64,000 nucleotides of DNA from positions 25,550,501-25,614,500 of the forward strand of contig NC_068561.1 of NCBI RefSeq assembly GCF_022201045.2, read 5' to 3'. The notes beneath the pieces are model-generated. The model did no database searches. It was not told the origin of the DNA and saw only the letters and a program-made list of their open reading frames with translations. Positions 10,620-23,800 of this stretch are shown here, piece after piece; position 1 is the stretch's first letter, and every line of letters starts with the position of its first letter. This DNA is from Citrus sinensis (taxonomy: Eukaryota; Streptophyta; Magnoliopsida; Sapindales; Rutaceae). The translations under genes were made by a program, and so were the position numbers.

Positions 10620-13600
10620 GATTTCTAGGGTTGATTTTCACTTTTGAGTTTTCTAATAACCATGGATACGGATGAACGTGGAGATTGTGTTCTGTGTTAA
10701 GTAAAAACATAGGCTATAATTATAAATGATATTATAAGCAACTTTATAAATGGTGTAATTTTGTAACGCCTTTTAAATAATTCTCGATCATTACTTAATT
10801 ATAATACCATGACTTAACTTTGTGTGTGTGTATATATATAAAAGTGGATGCGCACAAAATTCATATATAGATGTCCGGACCTGAGAATTTGTTTTTATAT
10901 GTGTATGTATGTATGTATATGTGTGTGTATATATTCACTTTGCCTAATTTAGGGGGAAAAGCATCGCCTTTATCCAAGAACTTGATACTCACAGGACAAA
11001 CAAATTAAATCGAACCATACAAAGAATTTTTATCCAAGAATACTACATGCACCTTTCATAAAAGTAAACACGTAGACCTTTTTGTTTTTCATTTATAAAT
11101 AATATAAGTTACATTTACGTTACGTTTGATGCCAAAATTCGAATAATATTTTATTATCTCCAATGTTGTGGATGCCCTCTCAAGTGGGAATTGCTTTTGA
11201 ATCCCGTTTAATTTCTTGCCATTTTGTGATGTAGTGTACGTATGAACTGAGGAAGATTAGACAAATTAAAAAAGCAGCCGACTTTGGCCTGAAAACCCGT
11301 AAAACCAACCAAAGCGCGTTTGGTCTATAAAAATATCTAGGGTTTTGGTTTTGGTCAACATGCATGTTGAAGAAGACGAAGAAATCTGAAGATGGTGCTG
11401 ATGCAATATAGCACCATTAATTTTCAACCCGATCCATTAACCAAGTCGTCCATTTTGATTTGAATTCTTTTTATTTATTAGATTCAGTCAACCACAGAAA
11501 GATGATAAGTCAGTCGTGAAGAATTTCGAGTTTCGAGTTTCAATGCTCTAATATGATGTTTGTGAGTCCAAGCAAAGCAGAAGCAGCCGCCCACAAAAAT
11601 ATGGCCTGAAGAAGCCAAGACTCTAGCACTCTTTGTTTGTGGTTTACTTGTGTTTTCATTTTTTAGCTGTAATATTACTCACTTATCCTTCTAAAGCTAA
11701 TAGATTATTATTTTCTTTACCAGGTAAATAAAAATAATGGTGTCTTCTCTCCCAGTAATATTTCACACTTAATTAGTAATTTCATTTCGCAATATATTTA
11801 TAAATTAGAAATCACGTCACCTCAATTTTAAATATTCTTAAATTGTTAAACTTATTTCAAATGAGTTTCTTTTTTTTTTTCTTGCTCTAAGTAGTTTTCG
11901 TTGAATTATTGAGATATTACTCAGCTCATCGAAATTAAACAATAAACATCAAGATTAATTTAATATATTTTTAAATTAAAATGTAGATGAAAAACACTAA
12001 TAAAAATAGGTTTTGATATCTATTTCTCGAACGATTGGAGTTTAACAGATTATTTCTGAAATAGTTGAGTTTTAAATTGTCTATTGGGTCACATCTTGGT
12101 GGTATGAGATTAATTTTATTCCCTTTATGTATAATGTACAAATATTATTAACTTGTATGCTAGGGTAGAAAAAATCGGTCACGTCATGATCGATGGAAGA
12201 AGAAATTAATTCTCCGCCTACTATGACCTTAATTGCGTTGAAGTGATGGTGCCTCTTATGTGAAAATTAAAATGGAGATAGTCTAAATAACATAAACATT
12301 GGGTTAATTAGAAAGTGACTGCCACTCAATCTCTCGCCGAATATTGAAAAAGAAATTAATGTCGTAACGCCACTCATGACCAATTTCTTTACGATGCTTT
12401 TCTTTGAGTTGAGTGGTTCAACCAACTAATCATTATTTCAATTTCCAACACAAGAGATCTTGCAATTTTTTACATTTTAATAAACAGTAATAATTAGACA
12501 AATTTTAAGTACTTTCAAGTCCTCCATTGGAAGACCTAGTCATCATCTAAAGAGAACATTTTATAATTTATGGCTGAAAAAATAAGTCAAAAAGTTTGAA
12601 CATGATGAAGCATGCATGATGCCATATGCTAAATGGCTTGGAGTGTCATTGACAAAAACTTCAATCTCGCTTTATGGAATCTAAACCCCTTTTCTTTTCC
12701 CATAAGACATTAGCTCCCAAAAGGGTTTACTTAATATTTTGTAAACTTCTAATTTTGGGTAAGAAATAAATCATGATTCTCTTCTGCATGATCTTTCCTC
12801 CCCGTTAATTATTTAATACAAACATGTGATAGGTAGTAAAAGAGTTTATCTTGAATATAACTAATAATGTCTGGATGTTCTTTTTTCAAAAGGTTAGGTG
12901 AGTTCAAATTGGGAGATGATCCAATTAAAAAAAAGTATAAATTGTCAAACTAATGTTTTCGAAATCATTATTATCGAAAAAGAAATCATTATAGGATTCA
13001 ATTATGTGGCCAAGCCGGTAACATGCATACTTAGTTTTCTAGTGTGTATGTGAAATAACTGATGGATTGATGAGATACTGGTCAATGAGACTTAACTTAG
13101 GCTTTCTAAAAACATGGACCTCTAATTTCTTGGCAAATCAGAAAATTTTGTGCTCTATACGTGGCCTCTTAGCCGATTGTGGTGTGAAAGGACAATTGCA
13201 CTCCGTTGTAAGTGTTTCGGAGACATAAATTTTGTACTCGACGGGGAGAGAGGGGTCCTTGAGTTTTTTTTTTTTTTTTAAATATTGTTATACAGGACTG
13301 TAAGTATTACAATTAATATTTACAAACAGATTCTACAATTGAAATTTTCTTCGTGGCATGTACTCCTCTGAAGCGCTACTCAAATTCTTCAAACCCTCTC
13401 AAATATTCGAGAGCTGTCCACTCTACTCACATTTCATGAACATCAATTGTTAAATAACACTAATTATTTTAAGATATTGAAAATAATTTTTTATGGTTTA
13501 AGATATGAGATTTATATGTTAAATAGTGGGAGTGTTAAATTAGTGTTCAATGTAATTATATTATATTAGCTTATTGGACTCATATTTATCTTAATAGTAA

Positions 13601-14490
13601 TTCACATTATGAATATTTATGTAATAAATTCTGTTATCAAAGGGTGGATATTTGACCCGCCTTTTTATAAAATCTGTTATTACTAAAATCTTCAAATCAT
13701 CTCTAAATCTGTTCAATGTATACGTTATATATATATATATATATATAAAGATTGTTTCATATTTATTAACTTTTTTCTTTTTAAACTTTTCTTCAACTCC
13801 TTTGGCGGTTTAATGACAACGTGGCCCAAAAAAAAGAAATTCCACTTGAGAAGTTGAAGGATATGAACACATTTAAAGGTTGAAGAGATGAAAGAAAAAG
13901 AAGAGAAGAAGAAAGTACCAGAAAATCATGAATTAATTTTAAGGGTATATTGTGTATTAAGATGAATATAAAATGGGTTTAGAAAGTAATTTGGCCGTTT
14001 TAAATATACTCACACTTTTATTAATAGTAATCCTTAGAATATAATTAATTAATACTCCCACCCTAGCTAATTGAAGAATCACTTGAGCAGTTGTCGAACT
14101 ACATTAGCAATTGAAGAGCCCAGCTTGAGTACTGACTTTTTATGTTACTGATCCACAATTAGAAGACAAGAACTGAAAGATTTTTCAGAGACCGCCAATT
14201 ATAAATTTTTTAACAACACGTGATCTCATTGGTTTTGTTTTTGAGGGTGCCACCTACCTTCAATGGTAAATTTTTTTGTGTTGAAATTTTATAGTTCAAA
14301 TCCTAATCATATAAGTGGGAGAGGGGAATTAATTACAGTTAAGCTAAATTAAAAAAAAATAAAAAAAAATCATGTATCATTCATGACCGTATTGTTACAC
14401 TTTACGTACAGCCCAGGTTGTTACTTAGCTCTATATCCGATTACTTGGTTCCGTTTCTAAAGTTTTTCTTGTTTTAAATATTAAAATGTG
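10620..14490. other. AT-rich intergenic DNA with simple repeats only
   Basis: I see no gene. Simple repeats are GT/TA near 10821-10841, GTAT near 10900-10935, poly-T near 13265-13279 and TA at 13727-13748. A single evening-element-like word AAAATATCT lies near 11329, far from any gene. Confidence 0.5.
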
Positions 14491-14496
14491 GATTCC

Positions 14497-14604
14497 GCTA
14501 CGTTACATTAATCGTAACATACATCCACACACAGCAATAATTTTTATAATAAAATTCGTTACTATTACTGTGTGTGACGTACGTTACGATCAACTTAACG
14601 TAGC
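14497..14604. mobile_element. Short foldback (hairpin) element
   Basis: The left arm begins GCTACGTTACATTAATCGTA and the reverse complement of the right arm begins GCTACGTTAAGTTGATCGTA. Pairing continues through ACACACAG, with about 40 of the first 45 positions matching and one single-base indel. The loop is a few AT-rich bases. There is no coding capacity. It is probably a miniature foldback transposon; a hairpin small-RNA precursor is the alternative. I could not define a target duplication. Confidence 0.65.
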
Positions 14605-15377
14605 ATCAGCCCTAAAAGGTTAGCCGATCACTTGTTCCTTTTCTGCTATTATTTTGTTTGACTAAAGCAGACCTGCCTGTCATTTACTTACTTATGTTGC
14701 GCAACCTCATTCTCAACGTTGGATTTGGCTTAATTTAATCTAATGGTTATTTCACAAACAGACAAAAAGCACGACAGCCAGTTGGCAGTTGGCAACATGA
14801 ATTACATTTTGTATCGTTATTTATGACAAATTGTAAAACCCCAATCAATCGGGTTCAGCAACAGTAGAGATGTTTCAACGAATAGTTGTCCCCAGCCAGA
14901 ATCATTAGATTTATGTTGTTATAAATTATTTCAGAAAGTAACAAAAAATGTACTCAAAATTTTATATTATTATCTTACTTTTAAGATTAACTTAGTAAAC
15001 TAGTTTTTTTTATAAAATAATTATCAGTAAGATTGTTACACAAGTACAACAAATATTAATTCTTTCACACTGGTACTTATTGGTTAATTTACTAATAAAT
15101 AACTATTGATTAATTTGCTAATTAACATTTTTATAAGTAAACTAATTAATCTCAATAATATTGTTGGAAGGATATTATTGTAAAATAAAAGTAAGAATAT
15201 AATATATTTAACTATAGGAATATTTTGAGATAGTTTTGTAAAATATAATCTAAACGGGCACTTAAGTCAAGCCATATGAAGCTCAAACCAAGACCTAAAT
15301 CTTAATAAATTAAAGCTGAACATTTAGGCCTTCGTCTCAAAAAGTGATTATGTAAGTATAAGTCACAATAAAAATAT

Positions 15378-16151
15378 GGGATATTATCAAATATCTAACT
15401 AATATTTTCTAACATCTTATTTTACTACTAAAGGTCTATGATAATCATATTTTACCATATGATATTTCAATTATTATTATTTTACAGTAAATAGTTAAAT
15501 TTATTTTTAAAATGATGACATCACATGGGTATTTAAGAATTTTCAATTTGATAAATTTAAGTAGCAGTAGTGATTTGATACAAAACGAAAAAGGTATGTC
15601 GTTTGTAATAACTCAAGTGGTAAATTGATATTTTTCAATAAAATAATACAACTATTTAGGATTATTAAGTTAAATAACATAATTGATATTTACTTATTAA
15701 ATTGATTTAAATAACAAAACACAAATGTTTAAACAACAAGCAACTAAGATAAAATAATTTTCTTAAAACAAGGGTCCATCTTCATCAAACATATTATTAT
15801 AAATTATTTGTATTTATTAAAATTCATATAAATATAAATATTAAAATAACATTAGTTTCTTAATATGGACATTTATTTTTAAAAGTTTAAACATTAAAAA
15901 TAGTTTATTTTCCAAGTCTTTAATTTTTGGATTTTTTTATTTTAGAGGACAATCGTATTTTTACACACTTAAATAGTTTAAGGGGTAAAATAATTTTTTT
16001 AATAAAAATCATGTTAAATATTCTGTCAATATTAATGGTTTTGCGGTAAAATAATAACAATTGAAACATTAGGTAGTAAAATATAGTTGTTGAAAATTTT
16101 GTTACTAAAGTAATATATCAGAAAATATTAAGTGGATATTTGATAATATCC
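15378..16151. mobile_element. Small Mutator-like MITE with long inverted repeats
   Basis: The left end GGGATATTATCAAATATC pairs with a right end whose reverse complement is GGATATTATCAAATATCC; similarity runs on for about 110 bases per side (TTAATATTTTCTgATAT, TTTTACTAC, TTTCAATTNTTATTATTTTAC). The flanks TAAAAATAT (15369-15377) and TCAATATAT (16152-16160) agree at 7 of 9 positions, consistent with an old 9-bp target duplication. It is non-coding. It shares sequence with the element at 26661-27070. Confidence 0.7.
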
Positions 16152-16673
16152 TCAATATATATATATAAATCTTCATTACTTTGTTATTAATTTACACAAA
16201 TAAATTATTTTTTCCTTCTTTTTTGATTTTTGTGAACACTCCGTCTAATGAATATTATGAACTATTAGGACTATATTATATTTTCCTTGCCCTTTCGCAC
16301 AACTTCTCTTTGAGAAATCAGATTTGAAATTTGCAATCCATTACGTGGCGTTTCTGTTGTTGCCAAATCAATTGGGGTACTATTTTCTTAAATAAATAAC
16401 TTCATAATAAGAACAGATGATGTTCACGTCAAAACCTACTAGCGTGTACAAAACACCAACAGAAGTTATTATATTATATAATATCAAAGAAAAACACAAA
16501 TGTGACTTTTTATACGTGTCAATGTATTACCCCTAGTAGATTGAAGAAAGGATATTTATTTGATTACGTGTTAATATCCCTTTATACTTTTTTAATTAAT
16601 CTAATCTCCCGTCAGCCAATCAAATCACTACACGAGTAAAGAGCAAGATACAAACCAGCTTTTTGTCTGCGTA

Positions 16674-16786
16674 CACGTGTCAACGTCAGGGCAAATCTTT
16701 ATCGAACAAGGAAAACCTCAGCCACTAGAAGCAGATTCTTGGGTTTTATGGAAGATGATTCGCACGTGTACAAAATTGGACACGTG
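16674..16786. promoter_or_regulatory. Cluster of three G-boxes (CACGTG)
   Basis: Perfect CACGTG palindromes occur at 16674-16679, 16763-16768 and 16781-16786, with related ACGTG words near 16344, 16514, 16565 and 18060. G-boxes and ABREs are bound by plant bZIP and bHLH factors. The nearest gene is the CDF-type Dof gene about 2.4 kb downstream; whether the cluster serves it is inference. Confidence 0.45.
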
Positions 16787-16979
16787 TGTTCACGCCATTG
16801 GTTGTGGTGAAGATGAGTGTTGCTGGGAGCATACGAAGAGTAGGACTCTTTTTTCAATTCACTTTTTTGGATGGGCCCCACCCGAGGTTTAATCCGGTGT
16901 GGCATTGTCGTGGTCCCACCGCACATGGTGTCTTGACATTAGATGCTGACGTGGAGATCTAATTGGATTTAACATTTGT

Positions 16980-18135
16980 TGATAGCGATATTGGTTTCTC
17001 CGCCCGGACAAGAAAAGTTCGGCAAAAAATCGGACAGAAGACTTTTGAATTTTTTTTAATATATATTTTTTCCCGTCACTCTTCCTCAAAATTCAGCTTG
17101 AAAAACAAGAAAAAAAAAAAAATCTTTCTAAGGCATTAGGCTCCACCAAATGACCAATAAAATTATTTTCTTGGACCAATAATGTTGATGATGTTGCAAG
17201 GGCTGAATACCAATATGCAATCTTGGGAAATTTTTTATAAATTTTTTTTATGGGATTATGTTATATTCTGATTACAACATGCCATATATCAAAGGTAATA
17301 TTAGAGTTAATGTATGAAACTTGATAAAATTTTAATTTTAATATTCATAAATTTGTAAATATAATATTAAAAATATATTCATAATTTTATTTTGTAATTA
17401 TCAGTCTCAATTATATTATCGTATTAAATTGATAAATAATTATACATTTTAGTGTAAAGCAAATATTTCTTATGATAGTGTAAAATCGTATTCATATTCT
17501 ATATATCACATATGAAATATTTTCTAAAGCTTTTGCCAATAAATATTATATGTGAGTTAAATTCTTTTATTGATTTTTATTTTATTTTTGATCTCGTATG
17601 ATTATTTGTTATTATTTAGCAACAAATATTTTATGGAATAGAGTTGATGTATCAATTTCATAATGGAGTAGGGCATGATGAGTTATTGCACAAAGATGGA
17701 TATAGTGGTTGTTGTAGCTAGCGAACAAGATACTGATAAGAAATAGAAAGTGAGGCAAATGGGCCAACAAAAATTGTCATCCACAAATAACCCAATAAAA
17801 AATATAATACCAAAAAATATATTTAAAAAATCTTTTGAATAGTTCCATGGAGATAAAACTCGGCGATTATTTGAAAAGTGTTTTTAAGAGTAAAATTGGC
17901 AACACAGCCGAGGAAAAGAAAAGTAAAAATGCTGACTAGGATCTAGAGAGAGAAAGAGAAAAGAAAAAGAAAGAGAGAAGAATCAAAAAGAGGCAAGGAG
18001 AGAAAGATATCTTTAAGGCCACAAGGCAAATTTGTGGCCGAGAATCCTCCTGGTTGCTGACGTGGCACCCCACCTGCTTAAACGGATCAATAACGTAGAC
18101 TCCACGAGACGACGACATCTACAACAATTTGGTTA
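16980..18135. other. AT-rich intergenic DNA, no gene seen
   Basis: Only short unsupported frames are present. A GA-rich tract lies at 17943-17985 and an ACGTGGCAC word near 18060. Confidence 0.45.
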
Positions 18136-18144
18136 CTGATATTT

Positions 18145-18914
18145 GATCCCCTAAGGTTTGTAATTTATGAAACAAGAGTATCTACTACTCATTTATATCA
18201 AATTAGTCCTTAATTCCAACTGAAATGACTAAAATACCATTAGTGCTATGTTATATTCTGTCCATTACATTAAACAAAATTTGACATGGATAGTTAAAAA
18301 GGACAAAAACTTAGATGATAAAAATGATTGTATTGAGTCTAATTTCACATGGTCAAGCCAAAATTTATTATTTATTATATATTATGAATATTTTTCTTGT
18401 TTTTTTGTTATATTTTTAAATTCTATAAATGAAGTTTCAACTATATAAATTTAGTTAATGATAAAGAAGGTTAATGATAATGATAACAAAGAAGTTTTGA
18501 TTTTAATTTTTTACCTAATAGAGTTAATTGCAAATAGATCAGGTTTGAGTCACTGAAAAGGTCAATAAAAACACACAACAACTATTATAAATCATGATTA
18601 GAATAGACGCAAAGTAGATATTTACCTCACATATGAAGGAGGAGGAAGTTGAAAAAAAAATAAATTAAGAATAAACTTGATTTACTAAAGAGGGGAAGAA
18701 AAAAAGAAACTATTTCGACTGTAGAGGAACTTTTTTAGAGAGAAAAAAGAGTTGGGTTACATAATCAGCACAACGCAATAAGACATGCTTTCACATGACA
18801 TACTACATTACTAGTATAAGGGTACTTCAGTCATTTTGATAGGGACTAAGTGCTTATTTGATACAAATGAGGAAACTATGTACTTAACTAAAAAAATATG
18901 AAAAATTAGGTGTG
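18145..18914. mobile_element. Small Mutator-like MITE upstream of the Dof gene
   Basis: Inverted ends share about 90 bases at moderate identity. The left carries CTACTCATTTATATCAAATT then AGTCCTT and AAATGACTAAAATACC; the reverse complement of the right carries CCTCATTTGTATCAAATAAG then CACTTAGTCC and AAATGACTGAAGTACC. The flanks CTGATATTT (18136-18144) and CTGATATTA (18915-18923) match at 8 of 9 positions. It is non-coding and ends about 220 bases before the Dof start codon, so it lies in the proximal promoter. Confidence 0.7.
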
Positions 18915-19134
18915 CTGATATTATATTACTACTTGCAGCAATGACAACAAGAAGTCATAAAAAACACAACACTCGAAACAACACAAGACACTCAAAAACA
19001 CACCACACCGTGTTAGATCTCTCTCTCCTTACAACAGCACAAAACTTTGTTCCTCCCTCTCTCTGAGCGCAAAGTTTTTTTTTTTTTTTGTTTTCAGTTT
19101 TATCTGCTTTGTACTTTGGTTTTTATCTTTTAAA

Positions 19135-21531
19135 ATGGCGGAGCCAAAGGATCAGGGGATCAAGCTCTTTGGCAGAACCATACCTTTGCCTGAAGTAACT
19201 CCATCAGTCGGTGCCGCTCCTTCTGTTGATGATAGAATCGATCAGGATCCAACTTGTTCAACAAATTCTTCACGAGAAAGCGATAAGAGCAGAGACGGAG
19301 AAGAAAGAGACTCTGAGAAGGTATTGAATTGGATTCACAAATTTTGGATTTTGAAGCTGACCCACTACTTTAATGGTCAAAATATTTAATGGGTCGATCT
19401 TAGTTTGGCATCGTTTTGAGGTTCTGTTAAGTCGGTTGGTTTGATGATTGATAGAGTTTTGGTTACCCTTTTTTGGTTATTTTTTAAATCAAGGAGCTTG
19501 TTTGATGGTGTTAGCTAGATTTGTTTAAGTTTATGTGTTCGTTTATGAATTGGATTTCTATCTAGCATCTTAAGATTGGATTGCTGTTGGTCTTTATTGC
19601 ATTGGAGCATCATTTGAACAAGTAACTTGCTGATTTACTGCTAAATCATCAGTTCTGGTTTTGAAGAAATGTTTAAATTTTCCATCAGATATTGAAAGTT
19701 TGGGGCTTAAATTCTGTTTTAGAATTCACTTTCCTGATTGTTGCTTGATTATTGATTTGTAACTGTGTTTTCTTGTTCTCTCGGTTTTGTTCAGTGGTAG
19801 GTTGGTAGCAGATGAGAATTTGATGCTGTAGCAAATTGCCATTTGAAATATTAGCTTAGTTGTTGAGCATAATATGGATCATTATATACTTGTAATTTCC
19901 GTATGTTCTCACAGGAAGTTGTGATCCACTTACTTCCACCTCATCCTCAGCTCCTATTGCATCTTGTTAGGTTCTTTTAGGCATCCAAAGTAGAATGACA
20001 AAATTGTTTACTAGTTGCGAAATTGTCTGTAATTAGTATGGCTCTGTGATTGGTGTTGAACATAGTTAGCTGGCAGTCCTTGTTCTGTTTTATAATGATC
20101 AGCTGTCTAAAGAGAGTTTCTTCTTGCCGAGCATGATGGTTTTATTACCATTGTTTTAATTATTTTTTCACTGGTTGTGAATTCGGTTTTGATGCTCATG
20201 TTTTGTGAAAAAAAAAATGATAAATTCAGGAGATGTCGGTAGACAAGCCTGTTGAGACCAAACAGGAAGATGAAGCCCCACCAGAAAATTCTGAAGAGTC
20301 CACAAATCCAGGTTCAACCTCGGGGATCAGTGAGAACCCTAAAGCATTGCCTGTTGAAAAGGAGTGCACTACAGTGAAGACTTCAAAGACAGAAGAAGAG
20401 CAGAGCGAACCTAGTACTTCACAAGAAAAGACCTTGAAGAAACCTGACAAGATTCTTCCATGCCCACGTTGTAATAGTATGGACACTAAGTTCTGCTACT
20501 ACAACAATTACAATGTAAACCAACCACGACACTTCTGCAAGAACTGCCAGAGATACTGGACAGCTGGTGGGACAATGCGTAATGTACCTGTAGGTGCTGG
20601 TCGTCGAAAGAACAAGAACTCAGCTTCTCACTACCGTCACATAACTGTCTCGGAAGCCCTCCAAAACGTCCGAACTGATGTTCCGAATGGGGTCCACCAT
20701 CCTGCGTTGAAAACTAATGGTACTGTACTTACTTTTGGCTCAGATGCACCCCTTTGTGAATCAATGGCATCAGTTCTGAATATTGCTGATAAAACAATGA
20801 GGAATTGCACGAGAAATGGGTTTCATAAACCTGAGGAGTTGAGAATTCGACTTACTTACAGAGGTGGAGAAAATGGGGATAATTATGCACATGGATCTCC
20901 GGTGCCAGTTTCAAATTCAAAGGATGAGGCAGGCAAAACTACTTCACAGGAGGCAGTTGTGCAGAATTGTCAAGGCTTCCCTCCTCATGTGGCTTGCTTT
21001 CCTGGGGCTCCGTGGCCATACCCATGGAATTCGGCTCAATGGAGCCCTCCAGTTACCCCACCTGCGATCCTTCCTCCAGGCTTCCCTATGCCATTCTACC
21101 CTCCAGCAGCTTACTGGGGTTGTACTGTACCGGGCGCTTGGAATATCCCTTGGATTCCTCAACCAACTTCTCCAAAAACCCCAAGCTCGGCTCCAAACTC
21201 TCCAACACTAGGAAAGCATTCAAGGGAGGAGAGCTTGGTAAAAGCAAGCAACTCTGAGGGACAGGAGCAACACAAAGAAAACAATGCCGAAAGATGTCTC
21301 TGGGTTCCAAAAACATTGAGGATCGATGACCCTGGAGATGCTGCAAAGAGCTCCATATGGACGACACTAGGGATTAAGAATGATAAGGCTGATTCCATTG
21401 GCAGAGGAGGACTCTTCAAGGCATTCCAACAGAAGAATGATGGAAGGGGTCACATTGCTGGAACATCTCCGGTCTTACAAGCCAATCCAGCAGCATTATC
21501 TAGATCACTCAATTTCCAAGAGAGCTCGTAA
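19135..21531 (+). CDS. CDF: CYCLING DOF FACTOR-type transcription factor
   Basis: Two exons: 19135-19320 and 20230-21531, joined in phase 0 across a GT-AG intron, giving 495 residues. The N-terminus has the CDF signature [12 protein letters not shown] (residues 9-20). The Dof zinc finger spans about residues 136-190, with cysteines C140, C143, C165 and C168 in the CX2CX21CX2C pattern. The middle is rich in proline, tryptophan and aromatic residues ([14 protein letters not shown]). The C-terminus ends [12 protein letters not shown], the tail conserved in CDF1-3, where FKF1 and GIGANTEA bind in Arabidopsis. CDFs bind AAAG sites and repress CONSTANS and FT in a clock-dependent way. It resembles CDF2/CDF3 rather than other Dof classes; the exact orthologue is not settled. 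Confidence 0.93.
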
Positions 21532-21899
21532 TTAGATAGGTCATCAACTTGTATCTGGTTAAGGTGGTAGTGCAAGTGTCACTGATCCTTGCAAGTCTCT
21601 CCATTTTTGCTTCCTTCCAAGGTCATATACATTCACCATCCTCATTCGAAATGAACTCTTACAACAGTTTCATTGTCTTCTTAGGAGAAGAGAGCTTAGC
21701 TGAAGTGGCAACCGATTTTTCTTTTTCTTTTTTCCCTTTTTGTTGGAGGTTAGGTTGTTTGCGAGTTCATGTACATAGTTTATATATGCAAAATAGTGAG
21801 AGGTAGAAAAGTGTGAGTTTGTGTACCATAAATTTCCCATTTGTACTAAAATAAATATGGGAATCAAATTCAACTTCTTCTTATTCGTACTTTTAAAGT

Positions 21900-22640
21900 G
21901 TTCTCAAAGCATGTTATATATCAAGCTTATGACGCCAAGAAACTGTACCTTCTGTACTCGCTTCACGAATAAATATTGAGCCAAATGATGCAACTTTTGA
22001 TCACAAGATGAGTTACACTAATAATTCAAGCGCTGTTTGATTGAATGTATGTCTCGAATTAGAGGATATAAATTTTAAATTAAATAGAAATTACACATAA
22101 TATGTCTTAGTCACACCCCAATATGCAACATCATGTGGCGATGGAATTGAAGCTTGTGTGCTGTCCGTTTCTGAAAGGAAAAATCCGAGAATGCGGTTAA
22201 AGAAATTGAAAGAAGCCAAACATGTTGAATATCATGGCTTATAAAGGGTCTGCAAATAAATAAATATGGAGAGAGGAGTTGTGGTAGCTGCCGGTTGAAA
22301 AGACAGAAAAGCTTGCAAGTAGGCCCTCTCCTTTACTGATAAGACTTTGAATTCTTATCAACAAAAGGCCAAATCCAGAACAAGTAAAAGCACCAAGAGG
22401 TGGAAAGCTGACTACAAAAAGTTTTACCCTCTCTCTTCATCTTCTTTTGTTTCTTTCCTCTACCAACCAATGAAATGAGGAAGTACACGTACATTATGAC
22501 TTCATCTTTAACATACATCACATGGTTCATGCGATAAGGATCACCAAATGTTTAAACCCTTTGATTTATCATATTTTTGTACTTCATAGGATCTTTGGAG
22601 CTACTCATTTACTGGGTGATAAATTACGTTTCTTTTTATA
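21900..22640. other. Downstream flank of the Dof gene, no gene seen
   Basis: The 3' untranslated region of the Dof gene probably ends near 21870 (AATAAATATGG). I see no further gene and no repeat with defined ends here. Confidence 0.4.
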
Positions 22641-22649
22641 TGTGTATGC

Positions 22650-22935
22650 ACGCGAATTGTGAAAGACGGTTTCTCCGAACCGTTAGGAGGTAGGTTTTAT
22701 CCATTTTAGGCTTAGCATCCGGACTGTCCCATCTCGATCTGTGTGGCTAGACTCTCAAATACTCAGTAAGATCCAGCCCCAGCGTAACTCATAGAAATGT
22801 GAAATCAAACTTTGAAATATTACTTGGGGCGACTAGCACCATACTTGAGCTGGAGGTCCCACTTGTGATCTTAATGTAACTGGGTGCCTCAAATAGTCCA
22901 AAATTGATGGGCACCCGGACAGTTTGACGGGGGTA
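22650..22935. repeat. GC-richer block with two hairpins, unclassified
   Basis: This block is less AT-rich than its neighbours and contains two self-complementary stretches: ACGGTT-TCTCCG-AACCGT near 22659, and GGGTGCC paired with GGCACCC at 22884-22919. No open frame, tRNA box pair or target duplication was found. It may be a remnant of a repeat. Confidence 0.35.
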
Positions 22936-23069
22936 AAAGACCAGGAGATATTTTGATGAATAATATATATTTATAGTATGGGCAAAGTTTGTGAGCCATG
23001 AGTTATTTTATGGGACCCAACGCATGTGATGCTATTGAGCCTCTTTGGCCTGCTCTCGGCTTTCTCTCT

Positions 23070-23086
23070 CTCTTTTTTTTTTTTTT
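23070..23086. repeat. Pyrimidine/poly-T tract
   Basis: CTCTCTCTC followed by about 14 T residues, a simple repeat. Confidence 0.7.
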
Positions 23087-23800
23087 CTTTTTGTTTTTGC
23101 CCTTTCCCTGGTGTATTTTTGCCTCTGCTTTTCACCATTTCACGATAAAATTTTGAGTCTTATGACCTAGATAATGGTCAATTTTCTTAGACGTGGGCAG
23201 TCTTGAATTGCAGCCACTTGTTTGATATCTGCCAATAAATTCATGATCATGACTTAACTTTCCAACTCCTCACATAGACAAACAACTTCTAACATCGATT
23301 GCACATTTTGGTTACCATACAGTAGCACCTCCCACCTTCAGATCTTCGTAGCTCAGATTCATGCGAGCCTCTTAGCCACTTGCTTATATATCATAGACTG
23401 CATCATGCGTCACCTAATTTGTGACCTGTATTATTGACACACAATAAAATAAGCCGTTGCGTTCGGAATGTAAACCAGACGAGTTCGAATGGCTAGTGGT
23501 ATTTTTAAATTCGTATTCATTAATTTTTCAGATACCCTTGCTCGTTACTTATCCTTTTAGTATCACCAAACCAAACTTTGTTAAAAATAATCTCTTAGGT
23601 TCAACTAATAATGAATATAATACAAACAATAATAATAGAGGCACAAATGGATTTATACAAACTAATATGTGTGGCTGTATTATTACTATAGAACAAGTAT
23701 AAACATAATAAATTTGTTGTTGGACTTAAAAGAGACCGAGTCTGCAAACTAATTAAGCAGATAGTAAAATATTTTACCAAACGCATACCCATTAAATTAA

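Noticed and set aside
14229-14370. Possible second SINE with a B-box-like AGTTCAAATCCT and an A-rich end
   Set aside because: No convincing A box and no target duplication.
16677-16892. 71-residue plus-strand frame
   Set aside because: No family resemblance and no exon signals; overlaps the G-box cluster by chance.
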